A stretch of 64,000 bases of DNA from Flavobacterium sp. CBA20B-1 (GCF_028473145.1 NZ_CP092370.1:2852001-2916000); one strand, 5' to 3'. Counted from the first letter of the stretch, positions 55,116-64,000 are shown. Notes: generated by a model not told the origin, from the sequence alone. Translations and numbers: made by a program.

Positions 55116-56279
55116 ATGGCTAAAATTTTAATTATAGAAGACGAAGCTTCCATCCGTAGGGTGTTATCAAAAATATTGGCAGAAGAAAACGATCAGTATG
55201 TAGTTTTTGAAGCTGCCGATGGCGAAGAAGGTTTAGAAAAAATAAAAAACGAAGATTTCGATTTAGTTATTTGCGATATTAAAATGCCAAAAAAAGACGG
55301 CGAAGAAGTGTTGCAAGAAGCTAAAAAAATAAAACCTGAATCTACATTCATCATGATTTCTGGTCATGGCGATTTAGAAACAGCCGTTAATACCATGCGT
55401 TTGGGTGCATTTGATTACATATCGAAACCACCCGATTTAAACCGATTACTAACAACTGTTCGCAATGCGTTAGACAATAAATTGCTGGTTGTAGAAAATA
55501 AACGGTTAAAGAAAAAGGTAAGTAAAAACTACCAAATGATTGGCGAAAGTGAACCCATTCAACAAATAAAAGATATGGTTGATAAGGTAGCCGAAACTGA
55601 TGCCCGCGTATTGATTACCGGACCAAACGGAACGGGTAAAGAATTGGTAGCTCATAATTTGCATGAAAAAAGCAACCGAGCGAAATTTCCATTGATCGAA
55701 GTAAACTGTGCGGCAATTCCGTCAGAATTAATCGAAAGTGAATTGTTTGGTCATGTAAAAGGCGCATTTACGTCGGCGGTTAAAGACCGTGCCGGTAAAT
55801 TTGAAGCAGCCGATAAAGGAACCATTTTCTTAGATGAAATTGGCGATATGAGCTTGGCGGCACAAGCCAAAGTTTTACGTGCGTTACAAGAAAATGTAGT
55901 TACGAGAGTAGGAGCAGATAAGGATATTAAAGTAGATGTGCGTGTAATTGCAGCAACCAACAAAGACCTGCGAAAAGAAATCGAGGAAGGCAGATTTCGG
56001 GAAGATTTATACCACCGTTTAGCTGTTATTTTGATAAAAGTTCCGGCATTGAATGATCGCAGAGACGATATTCCGTTATTAATTGAACATTTCACCAAAA
56101 AAATAGCAGAGGAAAACGGCAGTGCACAAAAAGTTTTTTCAACGGAAGCAATTGAACTTCTTAAAAAATATGATTGGACAGGAAATATTCGGGAGTTGCG
56201 AAATGTGGTTGAACGCTTGATTATTTTAGGCGGAAAAGAAATTTCAAAATCAGATGTTGAATTGTTTGCTTCAAAATAA
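55116..56279 (+). CDS. Sigma-54-dependent response regulator lacking the DNA-binding domain
   Basis: A 387-residue NtrC-family protein. The receiver domain (1-120) has phospho-acceptor Asp54 in VICDIKMP and Lys in YISKPPD. The AAA+ domain (about 140-370) has Walker A GPNGTGKE (169-176), Walker B TIFLDEIG (236-243) and the sigma-54 loop as GAFTSA (216-221) rather than GAFTGA. It ends at RELRNVVERLIIL plus ~20 residues, so the Fis-type HTH domain is absent. It may act from solution on sigma-54 polymerase. No histidine kinase is adjacent. It is co-transcribed with the ABC exporter and the next gene. Confidence 0.9.
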   Translation: MAKILIIEDEASIRRVLSKILAEENDQYVVFEAADGEEGLEKIKNEDFDLVICDIKMPKKDGEEVLQEAKKIKPESTFIMISGHGDLETAVNTMRLGAFDYISKPPDLNRLLTTVRNALDNKLLVVENKRLKKKVSKNYQMIGESEPIQQIKDMVDKVAETDARVLITGPNGTGKELVAHNLHEKSNRAKFPLIEVNCAAIPSELIESELFGHVKGAFTSAVKDRAGKFEAADKGTIFLDEIGDMSLAAQAKVLRALQENVVTRVGADKDIKVDVRVIAATNKDLRKEIEEGRFREDLYHRLAVILIKVPALNDRRDDIPLLIEHFTKKIAEENGSAQKVFSTEAIELLKKYDWTGNIRELRNVVERLIILGGKEISKSDVELFASK

Positions 56280-56284
56280 ACAAG

Positions 56285-56917
56285 ATGAATTTAAAAAAAA
56301 TCAATCCAAATTTAAAACAAGCTTTAGCCGAAAAAGGTTTAACCGAAGCGCCTGCTGTTATTAAAGAAGCTTTTGGAACCATAAAATCAGGTAATGACGT
56401 GGTTTTGGTGATAGAAAATCAAGAAGAAAGAGCTGAAGCTATTGTCATTTCGGTGATTCAAAGATTAGAAAAAGCCTTTATGTTATCGCCACGTGTGTTG
56501 GTAATTGTAGAAGATAAACCGCAGGCGTTAGAAATGGAAGCTTTGTTTAAAGAATTGGCAAAATATACCGATTTGCGCATTTTCATGACCCATGACAAAA
56601 CCGATTTAGACGAAGATAAAAATCAAATATCCCTAGGAATTGATGTGCTAATTGGTACACCCGAACGCCTAAGTTTTATGTTTGGAAATGCAGGCTTTGA
56701 TGTAAATCAGCTAAAAATGTTGGTTATTAATAATACCGATGAACTGTTGCGTTTGCGACACGATAGCCGTTTATATCGTTTGTCAGAAAGTATTGGTAAA
56801 ACCCAAAGAATGTATGTAACCCAAAAAGAAACCGAACGTTTGGAAATTTTTGTAGATAAAACCATGCTAGACAGTTATTGGTTTTCTGATGATGATTTTG
56901 AAGAAGATGTAGAGTAA
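56285..56917 (+). CDS. Degenerate DEAD-box helicase-like protein (N-terminal RecA domain only)
   Basis: A 210-residue protein with the frame of the first DEAD-box RecA domain. It keeps a PRVLVIVEDKPQALEM segment in place of the usual PTRELA region and GTPERL in place of TPGR. The catalytic parts are gone: the Walker A position reads ENQEERAEA, the DEAD position reads NNTDE, and no second RecA domain follows. Hence ATPase and helicase activity are not expected; RNA binding or a partner role is possible. It starts 5 bases after the sigma-54 activator, at the end of the same operon. Confidence 0.7.
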   Translation: MNLKKINPNLKQALAEKGLTEAPAVIKEAFGTIKSGNDVVLVIENQEERAEAIVISVIQRLEKAFMLSPRVLVIVEDKPQALEMEALFKELAKYTDLRIFMTHDKTDLDEDKNQISLGIDVLIGTPERLSFMFGNAGFDVNQLKMLVINNTDELLRLRHDSRLYRLSESIGKTQRMYVTQKETERLEIFVDKTMLDSYWFSDDDFEEDVE

Positions 56918-56923
56918 CAACAT

Positions 56924-56958
56924 AAAAAAAACAGAGCTAAACAGCTCTGTTTTTTTTA
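56924..56958. terminator. Bidirectional terminator before rny
   Basis: A stem ACAGAGCT / AGCTCTGT extended by A/T runs, with a 4-base loop. It serves the exporter operon and the convergent rny. Confidence 0.9.
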
Positions 56959-56961
56959 TTT

Positions 56962-58527
56962 TTATTTAGCGATGTTCACCGCTCTTGTTTCCCTAATTAC
57001 AGTAACTTTTACTTGTCCGGGATAAGTCATTTCAGTTTGGATTTTATGCGAAATTTGGAATGATAAATTAGCAGCCAATTCATCGGATACTTTTTCACAA
57101 TCTACAATCACGCGCAATTCTCTACCTGCTTGAATTGCGTATGCGTTTTTAATTCCACCAAAGCCATATGCAATATCTTCAAGGTCTTTTAAGCGTTGAA
57201 TGTAAGAATCTAAAACCTGTCGGCGAGCACCTGGGCGTGCACCAGAAATAGCATCACATACTTGAATGATTGGAGATATTAACGAATTCATTTCAATTTC
57301 GTCGTGGTGTGCACCAATAGCATTACAAACTTCTGGTTTTTCACCGTGCTTTTCTGCCAATTGCATACCCAATAATGCATGTGGTAAATCGCTTTCTGTT
57401 TCTGGCACTTTACCAATATCGTGTAACAAACCAGCGCGTTTAGCTAATTTTACGTTTAATCCCAACTCAGCAGCCATTAATCCACACAATCTGGCAACTT
57501 CGCGGGAATGGTGCAATAGGTTTTGTCCGTAAGAGGAGCGGTATTTCATGCGGCCTACCATTTTGATTAATTCCGGATGCAATCCATGAATACCTAAATC
57601 AATAACGGTACGTTTTCCGGTTTCAATAATTTCTTCATCGATCTGTTTGGCTGTCTTGGCAACAACTTCTTCAATTCGGGCAGGGTGGATACGACCATCT
57701 GTCACCAAACGGTGTAGCGACAATCGAGCAATTTCTCTTCTCACCGGATCAAAACATGATAAAATAATTGCTTCGGGCGTGTCATCTACAATGATTTCAA
57801 CACCTGTAGCAGCTTCTAAAGCACGAATATTTCTACCTTCACGACCAATAATACGTCCTTTCACATCGTCTGATTCTATATTGAAAACCGACACGCAGTT
57901 TTCAATTGCTTCTTCAGTTCCAACGCGTTGAATGGTATTGATAATGATTTTTCGAGCTTCTTGCTGAGCGGTCATCTTAGCTTCTTCCACCGTGTCTTGA
58001 ATATATGCCATTGCCTGCGTTTTTGCTTCGGCTTTCAAGCTTTCTACTAACTGCAATCGGGCTTCATCTGCTGTTAAACCGGCAATTTGTTCCAATTTAT
58101 CAACTTGAATGCGGTGTAGTTTTTCGGTTTCTTCTTGTTTTTTTTCTAGCGATTGCAATTTGGCTTCGTATTCTTTGATGCTTTTTTCGCTTTCATCGGC
58201 AGCTTTTTTAGCACGATTTAATTCGTTAGAAATTTGGGATTCTTTATCGCGTGTTCTTTTTTCGGCTTCGGCTATTTTTTTATCGCGCGATAAAATGATT
58301 TGTTCGTGTTCTGATTTTAATTCAATGAACTTTTCTTTGGCTTGAAGGATTTTGTCTTTTTTAATGGTTTCTCCTTCGGCACGAGCGTCTTTTAAAATGC
58401 CTTTGGCTTCGTTTTTCGCATTTTTTATTATAGAGGATGCATTGTTCTTTTCAAGATATTTTGCTATTGCAAAACCAATTACGGCACCAACTATAATTGC
58501 ACTAATAATAAATATTGTTGTTTCCAT
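56962..58527 (-). CDS. rny: Ribonuclease Y
   Basis: A 521-residue membrane-anchored endoribonuclease of normal length. One N-terminal helix (about 4-24) is followed by a long coiled coil (about 30-200), a KH domain ([17 protein letters not shown], about 222) and an HD domain ([10 protein letters not shown], about 368). It starts mRNA decay. The 6S-like RNA lies upstream on the same strand. Confidence 0.97.
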   Translation of the reverse strand: METTIFIISAIIVGAVIGFAIAKYLEKNNASSIIKNAKNEAKGILKDARAEGETIKKDKILQAKEKFIELKSEHEQIILSRDKKIAEAEKRTRDKESQISNELNRAKKAADESEKSIKEYEAKLQSLEKKQEETEKLHRIQVDKLEQIAGLTADEARLQLVESLKAEAKTQAMAYIQDTVEEAKMTAQQEARKIIINTIQRVGTEEAIENCVSVFNIESDDVKGRIIGREGRNIRALEAATGVEIIVDDTPEAIILSCFDPVRREIARLSLHRLVTDGRIHPARIEEVVAKTAKQIDEEIIETGKRTVIDLGIHGLHPELIKMVGRMKYRSSYGQNLLHHSREVARLCGLMAAELGLNVKLAKRAGLLHDIGKVPETESDLPHALLGMQLAEKHGEKPEVCNAIGAHHDEIEMNSLISPIIQVCDAISGARPGARRQVLDSYIQRLKDLEDIAYGFGGIKNAYAIQAGRELRVIVDCEKVSDELAANLSFQISHKIQTEMTYPGQVKVTVIRETRAVNIAK

Positions 58528-58554
58528 TTATGTGTAAATAGTTAATAAAAAAAA

Positions 58555-58708
58555 GCTCACATTAGAAGAGTTGCATAAACTCTAGAAAACAAGTTTTGAG
58601 CTATCTTATCGTTCAAGGATCCATTCAAAGATGGCATGCTTTAGTGATAATGCTTCGCCCATTTTAATTTGTTAGTGTTGAGTTTATCAAACAGAAGCTA
58701 ATGTGAGC
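58555..58708 (-). ncRNA. 6S-type RNA (6S-Flavo candidate)
   Basis: A non-coding stretch of ~154 bases between zapA and rny. Its ends pair perfectly over 11 bases: GCTCACATTAG at one end and CTAATGTGAGC at the other. On the minus strand the second arm is followed by eight T, a terminator-like end, and a TAnnTTTG box (58718-58725) lies 10 bases before the first arm, so the transcript runs on the minus strand. A long closed rod with a T-run end, next to zapA, fits 6S RNA, which binds RNA polymerase in stationary phase. The covariance score has not been tested. Confidence 0.8.
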
Positions 58709-58717
58709 AGTAATTTT

Positions 58718-58725
58718 CAAACCTA
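58718..58725 (-). promoter_or_regulatory. Promoter -7 box of the 6S-type RNA
   Basis: Minus-strand TAGGTTTG, an exact TAnnTTTG match; it would place the start within a few bases of 58709. Confidence 0.6.
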
Positions 58726-58736
58726 AAATTAGGTTG

Positions 58737-59048
58737 TTACTTTATATGATGTTTTAATAAAATAGTGTCTAAACTATTGTTAAATTCCATTAATTTTTCT
58801 TTAGAATCTTCTAAACCTTCTTCGTTTTGTATTCTATTTTGTTCAACTTGCGAAGCAAATTGTAATGCACAAAATGCTAAAACATCTTGCTTATCGCGCA
58901 TTGCAAAATTTTCTTCAAGTTGCAGTGTCATTGCTTCTATCTTCTTAACAGCAGCCCGTATGCCCTCTTCTTGGTCGGGCGTAACTGTTAACGGATATAC
59001 GCGATCTGCAATAGAAACTTTTATTTTTAGTTTTTCTTCCATATCCAT
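58737..59048 (-). CDS. zapA: Cell division protein ZapA
   Basis: A 103-residue protein of ZapA length. The N-terminal beta part (KIKVSIADRVYPLTVTPDQE) and the long C-terminal coiled coil (LAFCALQFASQVEQNRIQ) fit. ZapA bundles FtsZ filaments at midcell. The ATG at 59048 overlaps the previous stop (TAATG) and is preferred; an ATG two codons later is possible. It is followed by the 6S-type RNA on the same strand. Confidence 0.9.
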   Translation of the reverse strand: MDMEEKLKIKVSIADRVYPLTVTPDQEEGIRAAVKKIEAMTLQLEENFAMRDKQDVLAFCALQFASQVEQNRIQNEEGLEDSKEKLMEFNNSLDTILLKHHIK

Positions 59049-59347
59049 TAATCAGTTGTGTGCGTTAATTGTGATATGCAATGATCTATCTCTCGTACTA
59101 ATGAATTTATCTTTAGTTTTGTTTCTTTTTTAAAATCTTCACTGCCCAACAACGAATTTGCAATTTTTAATTGATCATACTTTTGTTGTAATTCAATATG
59201 TTTTTGTTGCAAATCGTTTTGCTGTGTTTGTTGTTGCAAAAGTTCGCTTTTTAAAGCTTCGTTTTCTTTTACAACTTTTTCCAAATGCTGTACAAGTTTG
59301 TTTAACTTCGTTTCAACCGCTTTGGTTAGGTCACTTAGCTTTTCCAT
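59048..59347 (-). CDS. Small coiled-coil protein upstream of zapA
   Basis: A 99-residue protein that is almost all coiled coil (about 10-70, Gln- and Leu-rich heptads), with a C-terminal helix. It has no named domain. Its position directly before zapA, with overlapping stop and start, suggests a division-related partner, perhaps ZapB-like in role. The similarity to ZapB is only in shape. Confidence 0.65.
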   Translation of the reverse strand: MEKLSDLTKAVETKLNKLVQHLEKVVKENEALKSELLQQQTQQNDLQQKHIELQQKYDQLKIANSLLGSEDFKKETKLKINSLVREIDHCISQLTHTTD

Positions 59348-59369
59348 TTATAGAGCATTCTAATTTATA

Positions 59370-59377
59370 CAAAAATA
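59370..59377 (-). promoter_or_regulatory. Promoter -7 box of the zapA operon
   Basis: Minus-strand TATTTTTG, an exact TAnnTTTG match, 23 bases before the start at 59347. Confidence 0.5.
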
Positions 59378-59504
59378 CAATTCTTTAACCGAAAGTAAAA
59401 AAAAAAATGCAATTAATCGCATATTCGGACGGATATTTTTTTTTTGATTTTTATTTTGTGGTATTCTTTTTTTTGGTATCTTCTTCTTAATTAAATTTTT
59501 AAGT

Positions 59505-61175
59505 ATGATTTACCGATTTTTGTTTTTTGCACTTTTTTGTTGGAATAGTTTCGCGCAAACGAATACAATTACAGAGTTCAGCCCGCCGATTAAAATTCCA
59601 TTATTGGTTGCGGGTACTTTTGGTGAGTTGCGTCCGAATCATTTTCATGCCGGTATCGATTTTACGGCTAACTATAAAATTGGCGATCCCATTTTTGCTC
59701 CTGCAGACGGTGTGGTGAACCGGATTAAAGTGAGTAGTTTTGGCTATGGAAAGGCATTGTATGTGAAACACAATAATGGTTATACCACTGTTTACGGGCA
59801 TTTGAATGCATACGGACACGATATTGCAAATTATGTAAACAAGCATCATTATGAGTTGAAACAATTTGAAATGGAATTGTTTCCATTGGCAAGCGAACTA
59901 CCTGTAAAGAAAGGCGATATCATTGGCTATATTGGAAATACGGGCGGTTCGGGTGGTCCGCATTTGCACTACGAAATTCGCAACACACGCACAGAACATA
60001 TTTTAAATCCGTTGGTTTTTTCATTAAAAGAAGCTGTTACCGATACCGAGCAACCTATCATAAACGGTGTTTTTGTTTATCCGCTCACCAATGAAACAAT
60101 AATTAACAACTCACATTCGTTTTTTGAAGTAGGATTAAATAAAGTGAATAATACCTATCGAAGTGAAACCATTCAAGCAAAAGGAGTGATTGGTTTTGGC
60201 ATCAATACGCACGACACTCAAAATAAAAGCCGAGGCAAAAACGGAGTTTATAAATTGGTTACTCATTTGAATGGATCAAAGTATTTTGAAGTGGTTTTCG
60301 ATGAGTTTTCTTTTGATGAATCTAAATATCTAAATGAATATATTGATTATAAATATTACCAGCAATCGGGCAATAGAATTCAAAAATTATTTATTTTAAA
60401 TGAATTGCCTTTAAATTTAATTAAAACTAAGAAGAACAATGGAAAGATTGTGGTTGATGGTGCTCAAGATTTGAATTTTAAAATTGAAGTTTTTGATGTG
60501 CATAATAACAAACAAACTATTGAAATTCCTATTAAATATCACGATTATGAACTTATGGCTAAATCACAACCAGAAGGAAAATATATAGATTATTTGAAAG
60601 ATTATGTTTTTCAGGATAAAAATGTATCAGTTGAATGGGATGCACGTACTTTTTTTGAAGATGTGTACCTAAAAATCGATTTTATTGAAAATGGATTGGT
60701 GTTGCATAAAGACGAATATGCTTTACAAAAAAACATCAACATAAAAATCATCCTGCCAGAAGATTATCCCAATAAAGATCAAACTTTTATTGGGAAAGTG
60801 GATGGGAAAAAAATCAAGTTTTTTGATACATGGAAGCGCGAGAATGATTTTCGTATTCGTACAAAAGAATTGGGAACGTATCAATTGGTTACAGACAAAG
60901 AAAAACCAATTGTTCATTTTTTAAACAACCAAAGCGAATTTTCGGTCAATGATAATTTAGTTTTTGAAATTGAAGATAAACTTTCGGGAATTGGAACTTT
61001 TAACGGATATTTGAACAATGAATGGATTTTATTGGAATATGATTACAAAACAAAAAAATTAATTCATAAATTAACTGATAAAAAATTTAATAGCGGTAGC
61101 AATACTTTGCGATTGGAAGTTGCCGACCGTGTTGGAAATAATACTACATTTGAACAAACAATTGTGGTGAATTAA
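59505..61175 (+). CDS. Secreted M23-family metallopeptidase
   Basis: A 556-residue exported protein with a signal peptide (ending NSFAQ). The M23/LytM peptidase domain is N-terminal (about 30-175): the zinc ligands are in HFHAGIDF (His and Asp, about 46-53) and HLHYEI (about 157). The remaining ~380 residues are beta-rich and unnamed. It probably cuts peptidoglycan cross-links or a related peptide in the periplasm. The next gene, a TonB-dependent receptor, starts 10 bases later, so the two are co-transcribed. Confidence 0.9.
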   Translation: MIYRFLFFALFCWNSFAQTNTITEFSPPIKIPLLVAGTFGELRPNHFHAGIDFTANYKIGDPIFAPADGVVNRIKVSSFGYGKALYVKHNNGYTTVYGHLNAYGHDIANYVNKHHYELKQFEMELFPLASELPVKKGDIIGYIGNTGGSGGPHLHYEIRNTRTEHILNPLVFSLKEAVTDTEQPIINGVFVYPLTNETIINNSHSFFEVGLNKVNNTYRSETIQAKGVIGFGINTHDTQNKSRGKNGVYKLVTHLNGSKYFEVVFDEFSFDESKYLNEYIDYKYYQQSGNRIQKLFILNELPLNLIKTKKNNGKIVVDGAQDLNFKIEVFDVHNNKQTIEIPIKYHDYELMAKSQPEGKYIDYLKDYVFQDKNVSVEWDARTFFEDVYLKIDFIENGLVLHKDEYALQKNINIKIILPEDYPNKDQTFIGKVDGKKIKFFDTWKRENDFRIRTKELGTYQLVTDKEKPIVHFLNNQSEFSVNDNLVFEIEDKLSGIGTFNGYLNNEWILLEYDYKTKKLIHKLTDKKFNSGSNTLRLEVADRVGNNTTFEQTIVVN

Positions 61176-61185
61176 ATAAGATATT

Positions 61186-63642
61186 TTGAAAAAAAACCTA
61201 TACAGTATTTTGTTTGCGTTGCTTTGTGCAAGCGGTTTTTCACAAACGGCTCAGATTAAAGGAGTTGTGTTGAATGATCAAGATTTTCCTATAAAAAACG
61301 TAATGGTACAAGCGCAAAACAAGCAAGTTTATACCAATACCAACGGATTTTATTATATGGATGTTGAAGCGGGCAATGACATCACTATTCAATTTCAAGC
61401 AGAAAATTATCTACCAGTAACATATATAGAATCGGTAGCAGCTAATCAATCTTTTGAGCTTAATATCCGTTTAAGTCCAGCCGCAGAAGAGTTGAAAGAA
61501 CTTGTGATCGATTCCAATTTAAGAAAACGATTTGAAGGTACAACTGTCATATCGCCCGATGTGATTCGGAAAATTCCTGGGGCAAATGCAGGTGTGGAAA
61601 ATATAACTAAATTATTACCAGGAGTTTATTCTAATAATGAGCTTTCTACAGGATATAATGTTAGAGGCGGAAATTTTGATGAAAACATGGTATATGTAAA
61701 CGAGATAGAAGTATATCGTCCGTTTTTAGTTCGATCGGGTCAGCAGGAAGGATTGAGCTTTACAAATACCTCAATGACCGATAAAGTAGATTTTTCATCC
61801 GGAGGATTTCAATCAAAATACGGCGATAAAATGTCATCGGTTTTAGACATCACCTACCGCAAACCATCACAATTTGGAGGCTCGTTTGATGCCAGTATTT
61901 TGGGAGGCGGTCTTACGGTGGATCTTGCTTCAAAAAATAAAAAGTGGACGGCGATTACCGGAGTGCGCTACCGAAACAATGCATTGCTGGTAAAATCACA
62001 AGATGTGGATGTAGATTTCACACCTCGTTTTTTAGACGTACAATCGCTCATAACTTTTCAACCAACAGCAAAATGGGAGTGGAGTTTGTTGCTAAATGCA
62101 TCGAGCAATGTGTATGAATACACGCCACTCTTTAAACGAACCAAGTTTGGAACCATTCAAGATGCTAAAGAATTACAAGTGCGTTATCAAGGAGGTGAAA
62201 TAGACCGATACCAAACATATTTTGGTGCTTTGAAAGGTGTTTTTAAACCGAATTTGCAAAATAGCTACACCTTAATAGCATCTGCATATCATACAAAAGA
62301 AGAAGAATATTACGACATTTGGGGAAGCTATGCATTGGGCAATGTGAGTGGAGATTTAGGTGGAAATGCCGGCGAAGTGGAATACACGGTAGGTTTAGGT
62401 TCACAGTTGAATCATGGTAGAAACAATTACGATGCATTCATAGTTAGTACCGAAATGAAAGGACAACACAAGTTAGACGAAACCGAGATAGAGTGGGGTG
62501 TGCGTTATGTGAGCGAAGACATCCGTGACCGTTTATTGGAATGGGAAGTGATTGATTCAGCAGGGTTTTCATTAGCAAATCCTTATTTTTCAACACCTAA
62601 CAACCAACCTTATGAGCCTTATCAAGGCGAATTAGTGCCTTTTCAAAACGTTCGTGCTACTAATTTTGTAACAATTAACCGCTTAAATGGTTTTGCACAA
62701 TGGAACAAAAGAGGAGCTATTGGCAAACATGAAACATTTCTAAATTTTGGCGTGCGTGCGCATTATTGGAACGTTGCTGCCGAAGGATACGAAACCGCTA
62801 AAGGTCAAATTACAGTAAGTCCGCGTGCACAGTTTGCCATAAAACCGGATTGGGAAACCGATATGGTGTTTCGTTTGTCAGGTGGTTTGTATCATCAACC
62901 GCCAAGTTATCGAGAATTGCGCGCAATGGATGGATCTATTCGTCCAAATGTAAAAGCCCAGCAATCCATTCATGTGGTTCTGTCGAATGATTATAGTTTT
63001 AAAATAAAAAGTACTCCGTTTAAATTGTTTACGGAATTGTACTATAAAGACCTTTCCAACGTAAATACCTATACGTTAGAAAATGTAAGAATCAGATACA
63101 GAGCCGATAACAATGCAAAGGCGTATGTTTACGGAGCAGATGTGCGGATAAACGGAGAAATTGTTCCCGGAATTGAATCTTGGTTTTCTGTTGGATATTT
63201 AAAAACCGAAGAAAATTATAACAATCGAGGTTTTATTGCCCGCCCAACCGATCAACGCTTAAAATTGGGATTAATGTTTCAAGATTATATGCCTGCCATT
63301 CCCAACTTAAAATTGTATTTGAATCAGGTGTACAACACCCCATTGCCAGGCGGATCGCCCTCGTATGTAGATCCGTATGATTATCAATTGCGTTTAAAAA
63401 ATTATATGCGAAGCGATGCTGGTTTTTCGTATATTTTTAAAGATCAAACATTTAACTCTAATAAAAAATGGTTGCAACCTTTTAAAGAAGTGGCCGTTGG
63501 TTTTGAAATTTACAATTTGTTCAACAATGAAAATGCCATCACCAACACTTGGGTGCGCGATGTATATTCAAAAGTAATGTATGCCATACCAAACCGAATG
63601 ACTATGCGTACGTTTAATTTAAAACTAAATATGAGTTGGTAA
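61186..63642 (+). CDS. TonB-dependent receptor with carboxypeptidase-regulatory-like domain, TTG start
   Basis: An 818-residue outer-membrane receptor. A TTG is the only start that opens into the signal peptide (MKKNLYSILFALLCASGFSQ). A carboxypeptidase-regulatory-like domain (about 20-105), a plug (about 115-230, with GYNVRGGNFDENMVYVNEIE) and a beta barrel ending in NLKLNMSW follow. It would import a substrate with TonB energy. Unlike the receptor at 6706-9078 it has no DUF4249 partner, but it is preceded by the M23 peptidase and followed by a lipoprotein gene. Confidence 0.9.
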   Translation: MKKNLYSILFALLCASGFSQTAQIKGVVLNDQDFPIKNVMVQAQNKQVYTNTNGFYYMDVEAGNDITIQFQAENYLPVTYIESVAANQSFELNIRLSPAAEELKELVIDSNLRKRFEGTTVISPDVIRKIPGANAGVENITKLLPGVYSNNELSTGYNVRGGNFDENMVYVNEIEVYRPFLVRSGQQEGLSFTNTSMTDKVDFSSGGFQSKYGDKMSSVLDITYRKPSQFGGSFDASILGGGLTVDLASKNKKWTAITGVRYRNNALLVKSQDVDVDFTPRFLDVQSLITFQPTAKWEWSLLLNASSNVYEYTPLFKRTKFGTIQDAKELQVRYQGGEIDRYQTYFGALKGVFKPNLQNSYTLIASAYHTKEEEYYDIWGSYALGNVSGDLGGNAGEVEYTVGLGSQLNHGRNNYDAFIVSTEMKGQHKLDETEIEWGVRYVSEDIRDRLLEWEVIDSAGFSLANPYFSTPNNQPYEPYQGELVPFQNVRATNFVTINRLNGFAQWNKRGAIGKHETFLNFGVRAHYWNVAAEGYETAKGQITVSPRAQFAIKPDWETDMVFRLSGGLYHQPPSYRELRAMDGSIRPNVKAQQSIHVVLSNDYSFKIKSTPFKLFTELYYKDLSNVNTYTLENVRIRYRADNNAKAYVYGADVRINGEIVPGIESWFSVGYLKTEENYNNRGFIARPTDQRLKLGLMFQDYMPAIPNLKLYLNQVYNTPLPGGSPSYVDPYDYQLRLKNYMRSDAGFSYIFKDQTFNSNKKWLQPFKEVAVGFEIYNLFNNENAITNTWVRDVYSKVMYAIPNRMTMRTFNLKLNMSW

Positions 63643-63683
63643 CACTTTAAAAATATGTATATTTGAACGAAGATTTAAAGCTT

Positions 63684-64000
63684 ATGAAATACCATTTAAC
63701 GCTTTTAGCAATCAGTTTAGCCGTTTTTGCTTCATGCAAAAAAGAAGCAGAAACACCAAAGGTAATTTACGGGAATCAGGAAAAAACAGCAGATGTTAAT
63801 TATCAAAAAATAGATTCAACCGAAATTAAAATTGCCGATTTACCAATAAAATTCTCTGGAACCAATTATTTGCTGCATCCAGTGGGCAATGTGCGGGTAT
63901 ATAATACCGGTTCATCGCGTTATGGCAGCACAAAAATAAACAATCAGGTAAGCTACAAAATTTCAAATTACTCTACACCTGAAATTACAGGGTTTATTAC
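63684..64000 (+). CDS. Lipoprotein, C-terminal part outside the window
   Basis: The first 105 residues of a lipoprotein: signal peptide with lipobox VFASCKKE (Cys18), then a soluble region with beta character (LPIKFSGTNYLLHPVGNV). No domain name can be given from this part. It lies 41 bases after the receptor stop on the same strand. Confidence 0.7.
   Translation, partial: MKYHLTLLAISLAVFASCKKEAETPKVIYGNQEKTADVNYQKIDSTEIKIADLPIKFSGTNYLLHPVGNVRVYNTGSSRYGSTKINNQVSYKISNYSTPEITGFI

Noticed and set aside
55751..56098. 115-codon open frame opposite the sigma-54 activator
   Set aside because: It is antisense to the AAA+ domain, with no motif and no promoter box.

Overview
The window is an AT-rich, gene-dense stretch of a Bacteroidota chromosome, almost certainly from the Flavobacteriaceae. 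The evidence is a set of lineage markers: two outer-membrane receptors that begin with a carboxypeptidase-regulatory-like domain, secreted proteins with type A and type B type-IX-secretion C-termini, a DUF4249 lipoprotein, a monomeric isocitrate dehydrogenase, promoters of the Bacteroidota form TAnnTTTG, very few Shine-Dalgarno sequences, and a 6S-like RNA between zapA and rny. No rRNA, tRNA, CRISPR array, insertion sequence or prophage was seen. Genus cannot be fixed by reading alone.

Layout. 1-5824 (minus) is a six-gene catabolic operon: flavin reductase, a fused flavin monooxygenase/old-yellow-enzyme protein, an aryl-CoA ligase, a hotdog thioesterase, a DinB-like protein and a nitrilase that runs off the left edge. 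It fits CoA-dependent 2-aminobenzoate (anthranilate) or salicylate breakdown. 5894-9078 (minus) is a TonB-dependent receptor plus DUF4249 lipoprotein pair. 9157-21000 is mostly housekeeping: Nudix, icd, a cyclophilin, glyA, fahA, tgt, an LptG-type permease, an EamA transporter and accA. 21073-31743 holds dnaB, a lipoprotein form of PNGase F, recG, rdgB, a DEAD-box RNA helicase and rluF. 31778-36156 holds a cysteine-less zinc-ribbon relative, a Nif3-like protein, a DUF6932 nucleotidyltransferase with a small partner, and lpxK.

36221-46730 is the most accessory part: two tandem type-B secreted proteins separated by decayed sequence, an interrupted ORF, a PadR/PspC envelope-stress pair with a recognisable operator, a broken DUF4180 gene, and an AraC/SDR module whose two promoters share the same 16-bp upstream box at the same spacing. 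46859-64000 returns to core genes: rsmG, a secreted nuclease-like protein, an aspartate-type aminotransferase, yceI-like, grpE-dnaJ, an ABC exporter operon that also encodes an HTH-less sigma-54 activator and a catalytically degenerate DEAD-box relative, rny, 6S RNA, zapA, an M23 peptidase and another TonB-dependent receptor.

The points most worth a second look are the CoA-dependent aromatic operon, the duplicated box/promoter of the AraC-SDR module, a perfect inverted repeat that frames a promoter and start codon downstream of the DEAD-box helicase, the ABC exporter/HTH-less activator/pseudo-helicase operon, the surface-lipoprotein PNGase F, the DUF6932 pair, and loss of zinc-binding cysteines in two unrelated proteins, with a reduced zinc finger in a third (DnaJ). 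Domain calls come from reading motifs, not from database searches.
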